From positions 124,001-188,000 of the forward strand of contig NZ_JAUSUQ010000001.1 of assembly GCF_030814135.1 (NCBI RefSeq): a DNA stretch of 64,000 bases, written 5' to 3'. A program made the translations under genes and the position numbers. Below are positions 18,237-27,013 of the stretch, one piece after another. The first letter of the stretch is position 1; every line of letters starts with the position of its first letter. The notes beneath the pieces were generated by a model. It was given only the letters and a program-made list of their open reading frames with translations, ran no database searches and had not been told where the DNA came from. This stretch comes from Caldalkalibacillus uzonensis. Lineage in GTDB: Bacteria > Bacillota > Bacilli > Caldalkalibacillales > Caldalkalibacillaceae.

Positions 18237-18445
18237 TTACTTTTTTGCTTTAAAATGAACCACAGCACTATACAAGGGCTGGCCAGTGCGCGGGTCAAAA
18301 GCCACTTGATGTTGGACAGAATGGACTTCCAACAGCAGTGCTTTGTTATTCTCAATTTGCTCGTCAATTTTTTCTCCAGTGTTTTTATGTCGGTTGCCTC
18401 AAAAAATTCCACTTTGTCCTCAATGCGTTCCAGCTTTAATTGCAT
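18237..18445 (-). pseudogene. DUF2536 family protein (YrzA-like), interrupted by a one-base frameshift
   Basis: The minus-strand frame begins MQLKLERIEDKVEFFEATDI, which matches the start of the DUF2536/YrzA family. After LEKK it drifts into unrelated sequence. Adding one base in the run of six A/T at 18368-18373 restores KIDEQIENNKALLLEVHSVQ and then HQVAFDPRTGQPLYSAVVHF before a stop, and a 69-residue protein of normal family length. The homology continues on both sides, so the break is recent or is a homopolymer sequencing error. The family's function is unknown. Confidence 0.7.
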
Positions 18446-18574
18446 ACATCATCACCTCACCAAATCCCTATTATACCACATTACTTTACCATTCTAGTGT
18501 CTATGCCCTTGAGTCACCATTGTCTGGGCTCCTGCGTATGATACTATACATTGACACAGGAGAGGTGACCGATT

Positions 18575-19531
18575 GTGTCTAAGCCTGTAATTCGTCACGA
18601 CGGAGGACATATCAATATAAAATTTATGCCAGCGTCCCAGCAGGTGCACCAATCACAAGCCGTCTATCAGCGCACGTCTGTCTCTGAGTCTCCAAAGCAT
18701 ATGGTTTTGGAACGGGCCATGAAACAGCTTGAGCGCTTGGTGGGCTTAGAGAATGTGAAAGACTTTATTTATGAAATTTACGCTTGGTTATATATCAGCC
18801 AAAAAAGAAAAGAGATGGGTTTAAAAACCACATCTCAGAGCTTGCATATGATTTTTAAAGGAAACCCAGGCACTGGAAAGACAACAGTGGCCAGGATTTT
18901 AAGCCAGATGTTCCAGGACATCGGGGTACTGAGTAAAGGACATCTTGTGGAGGTGGAGCGGGGAGATCTGGTTGGGGAATATATCGGTCATACGGCACAA
19001 AAAACACGGGAGACCGTTAAAAAGGCACTGGGGGGGATTTTGTTTATTGATGAAGCTTACTCATTAGCCAGGGGAGGAGACAAGGATTTCGGCAAAGAAG
19101 CCATAGACTGCCTGGTTAAGGCCATGGAGGACTACCGGGATCAGTTTATCCTCATTTTGGCCGGATACCCCCAGGAAATGGATTATTTCCTGTCTTCCAA
19201 TCCAGGGCTGCCATCCCGTTTCCCAATTATGCTGGAGTTTAAAAACTATACCATTGTTGAACTGTTAGCCATTGCTGACATTATGGCCGAAGACCGGGAA
19301 TACCGGTTGACGGCTCCGGCCAGGAAAAAGCTGCGTCTGATCCTGGAACAGCATATGCGGCTTAACCCTCATAATTTTAGCAACGCCCGTTTTGTACGCA
19401 ATGTGATTGAGCGGGCTATCAGGGAACATGCTGTGCGGATGCTGTCTTCTGAGCCCCATACCCGTGAAGAGTTAATGACACTCTCTGCTGAAGATTTTAT
19501 CCTGCAGGAAGACAATACTTACTTCAACTAG
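18575..19531 (+). CDS. spoVK: Stage V sporulation protein K, AAA ATPase
   Basis: A 318-residue AAA-family ATPase with Walker A GNPGTGKTT (about residues 95-103), Walker B GGILFIDEAYSLARG (about 152-166) and an arginine-finger region GLPSRFP (about 212). SpoVK acts in the mother cell during spore maturation. The start is GTG 18575, well spaced from AGGAGAGGTG. Gene order spoVK-hflX-ynbB-glnR-glnA is the same as in Bacillus subtilis, which supports the name. Confidence 0.92.
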   Translation: MSKPVIRHDGGHINIKFMPASQQVHQSQAVYQRTSVSESPKHMVLERAMKQLERLVGLENVKDFIYEIYAWLYISQKRKEMGLKTTSQSLHMIFKGNPGTGKTTVARILSQMFQDIGVLSKGHLVEVERGDLVGEYIGHTAQKTRETVKKALGGILFIDEAYSLARGGDKDFGKEAIDCLVKAMEDYRDQFILILAGYPQEMDYFLSSNPGLPSRFPIMLEFKNYTIVELLAIADIMAEDREYRLTAPARKKLRLILEQHMRLNPHNFSNARFVRNVIERAIREHAVRMLSSEPHTREELMTLSAEDFILQEDNTYFN

Positions 19532-19565
19532 CAAAGACAGCCCAGTTTTGATACGATAAAGGATA

Positions 19566-20837
19566 ATGACTTATAAAGGACTGAAGAAAAGAATGGACGA
19601 AAAGGCCATATTGGTTGGCTGTCTGTTACCCCATCAACATGAGCGGGAAGTTGAGAGCTCATTGCATGAGCTCTCTTTATTAGCTGAAACAGCACAGGCC
19701 CAGGCAGTGAGTACGGTAATCCAGAAGAGGGAACGGGTTGACCCCGCCTATTACATCGGTAAAGGGAAAGTGCTGGAAGTGGACGAGCTGGTTGAGAACC
19801 ACGAAGCAGATCTTGTCATCTTTAACGATGAGCTGTCACCCAGCCAGGTTAACAACCTTGAACGCCTGCTACCTTGCAAAGTGATTGACCGCACTCAGCT
19901 GATTCTGGACATTTTTGCCCTCAGGGCCAGGTCTAAAGAAGGGAAGTTACAGGTAGAACTGGCTCAGTTGAACTATTTATTGCCCCGTATCGTGGGTAAA
20001 GGAACGGAGCTGTCCCGACTCGGAGGCGGCATCGGCACCCGCGGTCCTGGTGAGACAAAACTGGAAATGGACCGCCGTCATATCCGCCGCCGGATACGGG
20101 ATATTAAGCATGAACTGGACAAGATTGTGGCTCACCGGGGACGCTATAGGGCACGGCGCAAAAAACGGGATCTGTTTCAAGTCGCTCTGGTGGGCTATAC
20201 TAACGCCGGTAAATCAACTCTCCTTAACCAATTAACCCAAGCAGAGGCATATACGGAGAACCAGCTGTTTGCCACTTTAGATCCATTAACCAAGCAAATG
20301 CGGTTACCTTCTGGGTACACCGTTCTGTTAACCGACACCGTCGGATTTATTCGGGATCTGCCCACCACGCTCGTTGCTGCATTCCGCTCCACACTCGAAG
20401 AAGTCAGAGAGGCAGATCTGATCCTGCATGTGATTGACAGCCATGATGAGGATCATCAGGATCAGATTGAAGTGGTGGAGTCCTTGTTAACGGAGCTTGA
20501 GGCCGGACATATTCCCGTTGTGCGGATTTATAATAAAAGAGATCTTCCCCCAGCTCCTGATCTTCTGGTGCGTCCAGAAGATCTGTACATTAGCGCCTTT
20601 CATGCTGACGATTGCCGGAAGGTGAGGGCATGTATTGAAACTGTCTTGAAACAAGAGATGCACCTTCATGAGCTGCTGCTTCCTGCCAGTGAAGCCCATC
20701 TCATTCCCAAACTGCGACAGGCAGGCTTTGTGGAGCGACTTGACTGGGATGATGAACAGGAAGCCTACCGACTTCATTTGTATTTACCGGCTCATCACCC
20801 GTTACAGGAAAAACTAGCCTCCTATCAAATCCGATAA
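19566..20837 (+). CDS. hflX: Ribosome-associated GTPase HflX
   Basis: A 423-residue GTPase. The N-terminal glycine-rich HflX domain includes RLGGGIGTRGPGETKLE (about residues 155-171). The G domain has GYTNAGKSTLLN (G1, about 208), DTVGFIRDLPTTL (G3, about 256) and NKRD (G4, about 325). HflX binds the 50S subunit and splits or rescues stalled ribosomes under stress. An internal ATG at 19593 (MDEKAILVG) looks more like family N-termini, so the true start may be there. It lies between spoVK and ynbB as in other Bacillales. Confidence 0.93.
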   Translation: MTYKGLKKRMDEKAILVGCLLPHQHEREVESSLHELSLLAETAQAQAVSTVIQKRERVDPAYYIGKGKVLEVDELVENHEADLVIFNDELSPSQVNNLERLLPCKVIDRTQLILDIFALRARSKEGKLQVELAQLNYLLPRIVGKGTELSRLGGGIGTRGPGETKLEMDRRHIRRRIRDIKHELDKIVAHRGRYRARRKKRDLFQVALVGYTNAGKSTLLNQLTQAEAYTENQLFATLDPLTKQMRLPSGYTVLLTDTVGFIRDLPTTLVAAFRSTLEEVREADLILHVIDSHDEDHQDQIEVVESLLTELEAGHIPVVRIYNKRDLPPAPDLLVRPEDLYISAFHADDCRKVRACIETVLKQEMHLHELLLPASEAHLIPKLRQAGFVERLDWDDEQEAYRLHLYLPAHHPLQEKLASYQIR

Positions 20838-20875
20838 TTGGCAATATGATACAGTTAGCAAGGAGACAGGAACAC

Positions 20876-22159
20876 ATGAACCTTTATGAGCAACTGAGTT
20901 ACGGCAAACAATTGCAACCTTACGTGGAACAAGCAGAAGCCAAAATCAGGCCAGTGTTGGATCAGATTCGGCGCACGGTTGAACTGAACCAATGGAAGGT
21001 TCTGCATGCTTTTCGTGACCATGAAGTAGGGGATCATCATTTTGCGCCCAGTACGGGTTATGGCTACGATGATATGGGGCGGGAGATACTGGAAAAAGTT
21101 TACGCCACCATCTTTCATACAGAGGCCGCTATTGTGCGTCCCCAACTTATTTCAGGCACACATGCCATCGCGACCTGCCTGTTTGGACTGTTAAGACCGG
21201 GTGATGAACTGGTTTATATCACTGGTAAGCCGTATGACACCCTGGAGCAGGTGATTGGACAGGCAGCTGAAGGATCACCTGTGCCAGGCTCTTTAGCCGA
21301 CTTTGGCATTGGTTATCAGGAGGTTTCCTTGACGAAAGAAGGTGAAATTGACCCGGAGGGTATTCAAAGGGTCATCTCCGAACGGACCAAGGTGATCGGC
21401 ATACAGCGTTCAAGGGGGTATGCGGACCGTCCTTCATTTAACATTGACCAGATCCAGGACATGATTACCCTGGTCAGGAAGGTTAAACCTGACGTGATCA
21501 TTTTTGTTGATAACTGTTACGGTGAATTTGTGGAGGAGCGGGAACCGACTCAGGTCGGAGCGGATATCATGGCTGGTTCATTGATTAAAAATCCCGGGGG
21601 TGGTTTGGTTCGCAGCGGAGGGTATATCGTTGGCAAACAAACACTGATCGAACGGGTAGGCACCCGCCTGTTCGCACCTGGCATTGGCTTAGAAGGAGGC
21701 GCTAATCTGAATACGCTTCCCGAGATGTATCAAGGCCTGTTTCTTGCCCCACATATCGTGGGAGAGGCATTAAAAGGTGCCATCTTTTCCTCCGCTTTAC
21801 TGGCAGATCTAGGATTTCAAACCACCCCAGTATGGGATGAAAAAAGAACCGATTTGATTCAATCCATCCAATTTAACTCCAGGGAAAAATTAATTGCCTT
21901 CTGCCAGGGGATCCAAAAAGCGTCTCCCATTAATGCTCATGTTGTTCCCTACCCCAGCCCAATGCCCGGATACGAGGATGAGATTATTATGGCAGCAGGC
22001 ACTTTTATCCAAGGGGCTAGTATTGAGCTTTCAGCTGATGGCCCGTTGCGCCCCCCGTATTTAGGTTTTGTCCAGGGCGGTTTGACCTATGAGCATGTTA
22101 AGATCGGCATCCTTACAGCGCTTAACGAGCTATTGGAAAAAGATTTGTTAAACATTTAG
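20876..22159 (+). CDS. ynbB: PLP-dependent methionine gamma-lyase family protein (YnbB, 'aluminium resistance' family)
   Basis: A 427-residue fold-type I PLP enzyme homologue. The PLP-binding Lys lies in GSLIKNPGGGLV (about residue 238), preceded by VDNCYGEFVE (about 210-219), which would stack and hold the cofactor. ATG 20876 is chosen over 20846 because AAGGAG precedes it and the protein then begins MNLYEQLSYG. The family is often annotated as a Cys/Met lyase or aluminium resistance protein, but the physiological substrate is not established. It is followed by a strong terminator before glnR. Confidence 0.88.
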   Translation: MNLYEQLSYGKQLQPYVEQAEAKIRPVLDQIRRTVELNQWKVLHAFRDHEVGDHHFAPSTGYGYDDMGREILEKVYATIFHTEAAIVRPQLISGTHAIATCLFGLLRPGDELVYITGKPYDTLEQVIGQAAEGSPVPGSLADFGIGYQEVSLTKEGEIDPEGIQRVISERTKVIGIQRSRGYADRPSFNIDQIQDMITLVRKVKPDVIIFVDNCYGEFVEEREPTQVGADIMAGSLIKNPGGGLVRSGGYIVGKQTLIERVGTRLFAPGIGLEGGANLNTLPEMYQGLFLAPHIVGEALKGAIFSSALLADLGFQTTPVWDEKRTDLIQSIQFNSREKLIAFCQGIQKASPINAHVVPYPSPMPGYEDEIIMAAGTFIQGASIELSADGPLRPPYLGFVQGGLTYEHVKIGILTALNELLEKDLLNI

Positions 22160-22166
22160 ATTTTTG

Positions 22167-22191
22167 GAGTCCAACACTTGGACTCTTTTTA
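22167..22191 (+). terminator. Terminator after ynbB
   Basis: Perfect 8-bp stem GAGTCCAA / TTGGACTC with a 3-base loop and TTTTT tail. Confidence 0.88.
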
Positions 22192-22208
22192 TGTAAAAAT
22201 ACTTAACA
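22192..22208 (+). promoter_or_regulatory. GlnR/TnrA binding site upstream of glnR
   Basis: TGTAA-AAATACT-TAACA matches the consensus TGTNAN7TNACA exactly. It lies six bases upstream of the -35 box of the glnR promoter, the position used for nitrogen-dependent repression of glnRA. Confidence 0.85.
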
Positions 22209-22213
22209 TCATA

Positions 22214-22242
22214 TTGACAACATAGTTTACTTCACGTACACT
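22214..22242 (+). promoter_or_regulatory. Sigma-A promoter of glnRA
   Basis: TTGACA at 22214-22219, 17-bp spacer, TACACT at 22237-22242. It is directly preceded by the GlnR box. Confidence 0.8.
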
Positions 22243-22312
22243 AGGGATAGGTTAAAGATTCAAACAATTTTTTAACAAGGGCTTGGATTTTAATATAGTG
22301 GAGGCGATCTTG

Positions 22313-22723
22313 ATGACCCAAGAGATTCGTCGCAATATGGCCCTTTTTCCCATTGGGATTGTGATGAAGCTGACCGATTTAACCGCCCGGCAGATTAGGT
22401 ATTATGAAGAGCAGGGATTAATCAAGCCTGCACGCAATAAAGGAAATCAGCGCATTTTTTCTTTAAACGATATTGACCGTTTGTTGGAGATTAAAGAGTT
22501 AATTGACCAGGGAGTCAATATCGCTGGCATTAAGGCGATTTACGAAAATAAAAAAGCGCCTGAAGCCAATCTGGTACCGGAAGAAACTGAAAACAAGAAA
22601 AAGAAGCGTGACTTGACAGACGAAGAAGTTCACAGATTGCTAAAACAGGAGTTATTAAGCGGCTTATCAAAAGAAAAAGCGTCCCTCATCCAAGGGGAAT
22701 TGTCCCGCTTTTTCCGGTCCTGA
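22313..22723 (+). CDS. glnR: Glutamine synthetase repressor GlnR (MerR family)
   Basis: A 136-residue MerR-type regulator. It starts MTQEIRRNMALFPIGIV, followed by the winged HTH with ARQIRYYEEQGLIKPAR (about residues 24-40). The Lys-rich C-terminal tail (about 95-136) is the part that senses feedback-inhibited glutamine synthetase in Bacillus. ATG 22313 is preferred to the upstream ATG 22283 because GTGGAGGCG is correctly spaced and the N-terminus then matches GlnR. It is in an operon with glnA, and an operator sits upstream of the shared promoter. Confidence 0.95.
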   Translation: MTQEIRRNMALFPIGIVMKLTDLTARQIRYYEEQGLIKPARNKGNQRIFSLNDIDRLLEIKELIDQGVNIAGIKAIYENKKAPEANLVPEETENKKKKRDLTDEEVHRLLKQELLSGLSKEKASLIQGELSRFFRS

Positions 22724-22795
22724 TCCTTTCGCTCATTTCTTCTGTGTTCTATTTTTTAAAAATAGATTCATCATCACTAGGGAGGGGAACCTGCT

Positions 22796-24133
22796 GTGAC
22801 TAAGAACTACACCAAAGATGACATTTTAAGAATGGCAGAGGAGGAAAATGTCCGCTTTATCCGTCTCCAGTTTACGGACTTGTTGGGAACCATTAAAAAC
22901 GTAGAGATTCCCGTCAGCCAGCTGCCTAAAGCACTGGACAACAAAATGATGTTTGATGGTTCATCCATTGAAGGATTTGTCCGTATTGAAGAATCGGACA
23001 TGTATCTGTATCCTGAACTGGATACCTGGATGATCTTCCCCTGGATTACGGATGAAGGTAAGGTGGCCCGTTTGATTTGTGATGTTTATAATCCGGACGG
23101 TACACCTTTTGCCGGAGATCCGCGCGGCGTATTGAAACGGGTGCTTAAACAAGCTCAGGATATGGGCTTTTCAACGATGAATGTTGGTCCTGAGCCGGAA
23201 TTCTTCCTGTTTAAGACCAATGAAAATTTAGAACCTACATTGGACGTCAATGATGACGGTGGCTACTTTGACTTGGCACCCCTTGATCTGGGTGAAAACT
23301 GCCGCCGGGATATTGTATTGACCCTGGAAAAAATGGGCTTTGAAATAGAAGCTTCTCACCACGAAGTGGCGCCAGGCCAGCACGAAATTGACTTTAAATA
23401 TGCTGATGCTGTGACAGCTGCAGATTACATCCAAACTTTTAAATTAGTGGTTAAAACAATCGCCAGGAAACACGGTTTGCACGCCACTTTTATGCCCAAA
23501 CCCATCTATGGTATTAACGGGTCTGGCATGCACTGCCATCTGTCCTTATTCCGCGGCAATGAGAATGCCTTTTATGACGAAAACGATCCATTGGGTTTAA
23601 GTGAAACTGCAAAGCATTTTTTGGCTGGGCTCTTAAAACACGCCAAAGCATTCGCTGCCATTACCAATCCGACTGTCAACTCATATAAACGTTTGGTTCC
23701 TGGCTATGAGGCGCCGTGCTACATTGCCTGGTCTGCCAAAAACCGCAGCCCGTTGATTCGTATTCCTGCTTCACGCGGATTGAGCACCCGTGTGGAATTG
23801 CGTAATCCTGACCCTGCTGCCAATCCGTACTTAGCGCTGGCGGCCATGCTTGCCGCTGGTTTGGACGGTATCAAGAACAAGCTGCCTTTACCAGAGGCCA
23901 CAGACCGTAATATTTATGTCATGAATGAACAAGATCGTGCTGAAGCGGGTATTGAAAGCTTACCATCCACATTAAAAGAAGCGATTGATGAGCTGAAACA
24001 AGATGAAGTGATCGTCAATGCATTGGGTGAACATGCTTTTACACACTTTGTTGAGGCCAAAGAAATCGAATGGGATATGTTCAGAACTCAAGTCCATCCT
24101 TGGGAAAGAGATCAATACATGACCCAATATTAA
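22796..24133 (+). CDS. glnA: Glutamine synthetase, type I
   Basis: A 445-residue GSI-alpha enzyme that makes glutamine from glutamate, ammonia and ATP. Family motifs are [13 protein letters not shown] (about residues 52-64), GPEPEFFLF metal site (about 130), [19 protein letters not shown] (about 185-203) and [10 protein letters not shown] (about 240-249). The adenylylation site seen in GSI-beta enzymes is absent, as expected in Bacillus, where GlnA is controlled by feedback inhibition and GlnR. GTG 22796 follows GGAGGGGAACC. A terminator follows. Confidence 0.97.
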   Translation: MTKNYTKDDILRMAEEENVRFIRLQFTDLLGTIKNVEIPVSQLPKALDNKMMFDGSSIEGFVRIEESDMYLYPELDTWMIFPWITDEGKVARLICDVYNPDGTPFAGDPRGVLKRVLKQAQDMGFSTMNVGPEPEFFLFKTNENLEPTLDVNDDGGYFDLAPLDLGENCRRDIVLTLEKMGFEIEASHHEVAPGQHEIDFKYADAVTAADYIQTFKLVVKTIARKHGLHATFMPKPIYGINGSGMHCHLSLFRGNENAFYDENDPLGLSETAKHFLAGLLKHAKAFAAITNPTVNSYKRLVPGYEAPCYIAWSAKNRSPLIRIPASRGLSTRVELRNPDPAANPYLALAAMLAAGLDGIKNKLPLPEATDRNIYVMNEQDRAEAGIESLPSTLKEAIDELKQDEVIVNALGEHAFTHFVEAKEIEWDMFRTQVHPWERDQYMTQY

Positions 24134-24139
24134 CAATGA

Positions 24140-24174
24140 AGGGGAACAGCCAGTGCTGTTCCCCTCATCGTTTT
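24140..24174. terminator. Terminator between glnA and lexA
   Basis: Perfect stem AGGGGAACAGC / GCTGTTCCCCT with a CAGT loop and downstream CGTTTT on the plus strand. It lies between convergent genes and probably works in both directions. Confidence 0.75.
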
Positions 24175-24183
24175 GCGGTTTAT

Positions 24184-24813
24184 TTAGTGAATATGGCGAA
24201 AAACCCCGATTACTTTACCCAAGATGGTCACGTCTTTAAGGATGATGGGCTCCAGTGCAGCGTTTTCCGGCTGTAGGCGGATCACATTTTTCTCTTTGAA
24301 AAACCGTTTTACAGTAGCCTCATCTTCCTCAGTCATAGCCACGACAATATCGCCGTTGTCAGCATAATTTTGTTTGCGGACAATGACATAGTCCCGGTCA
24401 TAGATACCCGCTTCAATCATACTGTCACCCTGGACAACGAGCATAAACAACTCACTGGGGTCAGTGGCAAATTTATCTGGCAGTGGAAAATATTCTTCAA
24501 TATTTTCCACTGCTGTGATGGGTTGTCCCGCTGTGACTTTCCCGATCACCGGCACATAAGTGGTGCTAATCGATTCGGGTTGAGGCTGGGTGCGCATGTC
24601 ATCGTCCAAAACTTCAATGGCTCTGGGTTTGGTGGGATTACGGCGTATATATCCCTTTTTCTCGAGCCGGGACAAGTGACCATGGACAGTAGAGCTGGAA
24701 GCCAATCCTACTGCTTCACCGATTTCACGGACTGATGGAGGATACCCTTTTTCCCGCACTTCCTTTTTAATAAAATCCAGGATCAGCTTTTGGCGTTTGG
24801 ATAATGTGGACAT
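24184..24813 (-). CDS. lexA: SOS repressor LexA
   Basis: A 209-residue protein. The winged HTH is at about residues 1-65 ([20 protein letters not shown]). The Ala-Gly self-cleavage site is in GKVTAGQP (about 92), the catalytic Ser in [12 protein letters not shown] (about 128) and the Lys in EATVKRFF (about 166). ATG 24813 has AGGTGA at the right distance; an upstream TTG is also in frame. It is divergent from ynzC. The division inhibitor yneA, which normally sits in this divergent position in Bacillus, is not present here. A LexA box overlaps its promoter. Confidence 0.96.
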   Translation of the reverse strand: MSTLSKRQKLILDFIKKEVREKGYPPSVREIGEAVGLASSSTVHGHLSRLEKKGYIRRNPTKPRAIEVLDDDMRTQPQPESISTTYVPVIGKVTAGQPITAVENIEEYFPLPDKFATDPSELFMLVVQGDSMIEAGIYDRDYVIVRKQNYADNGDIVVAMTEEDEATVKRFFKEKNVIRLQPENAALEPIILKDVTILGKVIGVFRHIH

Positions 24814-24904
24814 CAATTTTCACCTCAATACCAAGAAATAAAATGCACACAAGAAAACTGGACGAATGAAGATGGTAAGTTTTAACTATGTATACTTATG
24901 AGAT

Positions 24905-24944
24905 ATTATATCAAATGTAAGGGACGAATACAAACGTAAGTTCG
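24905..24944 (-). promoter_or_regulatory. lexA promoter with overlapping LexA box
   Basis: On the minus strand: CGAACTTACGTTTG (24944-24931) matches the Bacillus SOS box with one half-site mismatch. It overlaps TTGTAT (-35, 24933-24928), followed by a 17-bp spacer and TATAAT (24910-24905). This is a standard autoregulated lexA arrangement. Confidence 0.78.
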
Positions 24945-25026
24945 AGTGATGTGGATTATCGATTGACGAAATCATTTAAAAGTATTACTGTAATAATATG
25001 GACATTCTTAAGCAAAGGGGATCGAT

Positions 25027-25263
25027 ATGCTATCCAAGGCAAAACTAGACCGGATTAACCAGTTGGCACAAAAAGCAAAGCAAAAAGGGCTAACAGCAGA
25101 GGAGAAGGAAGAGCAAGCTCAGCTGCGCCAAGAATATATCCAGTCCTTCCGTTCTTCATTCAAAAGTAATTTAATGGGTTTAAAAGTGATTGACCCAACA
25201 GGAAGAGATGTAACACCAGATAAGTTGAAAAAAGAACAACAGAGATATAAAAAACAACATTAA
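25027..25263 (+). CDS. ynzC: DUF896 family protein YnzC
   Basis: A 78-residue, highly charged, helical protein with the DUF896 pattern AEEKEEQAQLRQEYIQSFR (about residues 25-43) and VIDPTGRDVTPDKLK near the end. In Bacillus subtilis it is encoded beside lexA-yneA-yneB. Here the two genes between lexA and ynzC are missing. The function is unknown; the fold is a two-helix hairpin. AAAGGGGATCGAT precedes ATG 25027. Confidence 0.9.
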   Translation: MLSKAKLDRINQLAQKAKQKGLTAEEKEEQAQLRQEYIQSFRSSFKSNLMGLKVIDPTGRDVTPDKLKKEQQRYKKQH

Positions 25264-25287
25264 ATCAAAGGAGTGGCAACAGACAAA

Positions 25288-25926
25288 ATGAATAGAGAAA
25301 GCAGACGGAAGTTGCTCTTTTTCACCGCTTGTATGATGGTACTGGTCTTGGCTGCCTGTGGCCAGGGAACAATCGATACGCAAACGGGAGCAGGAGATGC
25401 AGAAGAAACGGGCCAGGAAACAGAAGAAGAAACTGTAGCAAACGAATCAAGTGAAGAGGAAGCTGGTACAGAAGAACAGGATGAAGCCGAGAACGGCAAT
25501 AACGAACAACAGGGTGAAATTGTGACCATGACTTTTTACTATACGGATGAAGACTTGTTAGAATTAGTCGAAGAGCAACATGAAGTGATGTTTGAAGACG
25601 AAGAGGGGAAAATGCGCGCCGTTTGGGATCATTTACAACATCCACAGACAGATAAGGCCATTGCCCTGTGGGAAAATTTTAGTCTGAATGATATGAGATT
25701 GGAAGGTTCGACCTTAGTTATCGATGTATCCATGCATGAAGGTGTTTATTTTGGTTCAAGTGCAGAAGGATTTGCGATCCAAACACTGTTGCAGACATTC
25801 GCCCAAGTCGACGGTATTGAACAGATTCAATTATTGGTTGATGGAGAAAAACAAGAAACACTGGCTGGTCATATCAGTATTGAAGAACCTATTTCGGTAG
25901 ATACTGAAGTCTATTCTACCCAGTAA
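25288..25926 (+). CDS. GerMN-domain lipoprotein
   Basis: A 212-residue exported lipoprotein. After a Lys/Arg-rich N-terminus and hydrophobic core comes the lipobox LAAC (about residue 24). A long Glu-rich, Thr-rich linker (about 30-82) leads into a C-terminal GerMN domain (about 85-205; TMTFYYTDEDLLELV...). GerMN domains occur in GerM and other cell-envelope or spore-associated proteins. ATG 25288 is preferred; GTG 25273 overlaps the ribosome binding site. The acidic linker is striking and fits an extracytoplasmic alkaliphile protein (inference). A terminator follows. Confidence 0.82.
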   Translation: MNRESRRKLLFFTACMMVLVLAACGQGTIDTQTGAGDAEETGQETEEETVANESSEEEAGTEEQDEAENGNNEQQGEIVTMTFYYTDEDLLELVEEQHEVMFEDEEGKMRAVWDHLQHPQTDKAIALWENFSLNDMRLEGSTLVIDVSMHEGVYFGSSAEGFAIQTLLQTFAQVDGIEQIQLLVDGEKQETLAGHISIEEPISVDTEVYSTQ

Positions 25927-25981
25927 GTTATTCAAAAACACCGGATACTGACTTAGACGAAAAATGTTTTTGCTTGAAATA

Positions 25982-26017
25982 AAAGCTGGCTCCGCAACAA
26001 AGAGTCAGCTTTTTCTT
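25982..26017 (+). terminator. Terminator after the GerMN lipoprotein gene
   Basis: Stem AAAGCTGGCTC / GAGTCAGCTTT with one mismatch, followed by TTTTTCTTT. Confidence 0.82.
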
Positions 26018-26055
26018 TGGGCTAATTATATTGTTATCATTGTATGGAAACGATG

Positions 26056-26071
26056 ACCTACGCACGTAGGT
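26056..26071. repeat. Short palindrome in the GerMN-uppP intergenic region
   Basis: ACCTACG-CA-CGTAGGT, 7-bp arms with a 2-base centre, followed 10 bases later by GC-rich CCGGCCCGCCGG. The compact form looks more like a protein-binding site than an RNA hairpin. No regulator is recognised. Confidence 0.4.
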
Positions 26072-26115
26072 AAAGTATACGTCCGGCCCGCCGGTCGGGT
26101 ATTCTTTAACCATAG

Positions 26116-26946
26116 TTATAAATCAATAATCAGTGAACGATCAAGGTAGAAGTAAACAAAGGCAGCCAGGATATAACAATAGATGGCAAAGTAAATCAGA
26201 CGGCTTTTTTTCAAGAAATCAATTAACCAAATGATCCCGATGATGGAGAAGATAAAGGAAGCAATAAAAGCAATGACCAACGGGATAATACCAATTTCAT
26301 TAACCAATCCCGGTTCGAAGTCTTTCACCAGTAATACAGTTGAGCCTAAAATAACGGGAATAGCCAGCAAAAACGAAAAGCGTACAGCTGTTTCCCTGTT
26401 TAATCCTGTCCATAAGGCAGCAACCAAAGTGGCACCTGAACGGGAGATGCCAGGGATGACGGCTAGCGTTTGGCCCAAGGCAACTACAAAGGTATCTTTT
26501 AAGCCCATTGTTTCTTCATTTTTATTACCGTAGCGATGAAAACGTTCTATAAAAATAAGCAAACTTCCTGTCACAACTAATGAAATGGCAATAACAGGGG
26601 GGGTTTTTAGAGATTCTGCGATAAAATCGGTCAGAATCACACCTAACACTCCAGTGATCATCGTGGCGATAATAATATAGATACTGAATATAAACGAAAC
26701 TTTATCATGAGGAGAACGGTAACGTATGAAAGCAAAAAATCCTGTAATGATTTGGGCTAAATCGCGGCGGAAATAAATAATGACAGCCAGCACAGATGCC
26801 AAGTGTAAGAAGATCTCCATAACCAGACCTGGGAACGGCAAATCTAGCAGCAAAGAAGTAATGACAATATGAGCCGTACTTGAGATGGGCAAAAACTCTG
26901 TAATGCCTTGAACGATTCCTAAAATGAGCGCTTCAAGTAATGACAT
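26116..26946 (-). CDS. uppP: Undecaprenyl-diphosphatase UppP (BacA)
   Basis: A 276-residue polytopic membrane enzyme that recycles undecaprenyl pyrophosphate to the monophosphate for cell-wall synthesis and confers bacitracin tolerance. Family motifs are GIVQGITEFLPISSTAH (about residues 10-26) and GISRSGATL (about 168-176). About eight hydrophobic helices are seen. ATG 26946 is preferred to 26970 since GGAAGGGAG precedes it and the length then equals the common 276. It is transcribed away from ydjM-like and thiD, which lie upstream on the same strand. Confidence 0.95.
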   Translation of the reverse strand: MSLLEALILGIVQGITEFLPISSTAHIVITSLLLDLPFPGLVMEIFLHLASVLAVIIYFRRDLAQIITGFFAFIRYRSPHDKVSFIFSIYIIIATMITGVLGVILTDFIAESLKTPPVIAISLVVTGSLLIFIERFHRYGNKNEETMGLKDTFVVALGQTLAVIPGISRSGATLVAALWTGLNRETAVRFSFLLAIPVILGSTVLLVKDFEPGLVNEIGIIPLVIAFIASFIFSIIGIIWLIDFLKKSRLIYFAIYCYILAAFVYFYLDRSLIIDL

Positions 26947-27013
26947 GTAGAAGAGTCTCCCTTCCAACATAATTAACCAAAACTAGTCACACAAAACACA
27001 TTTTATCACAACT

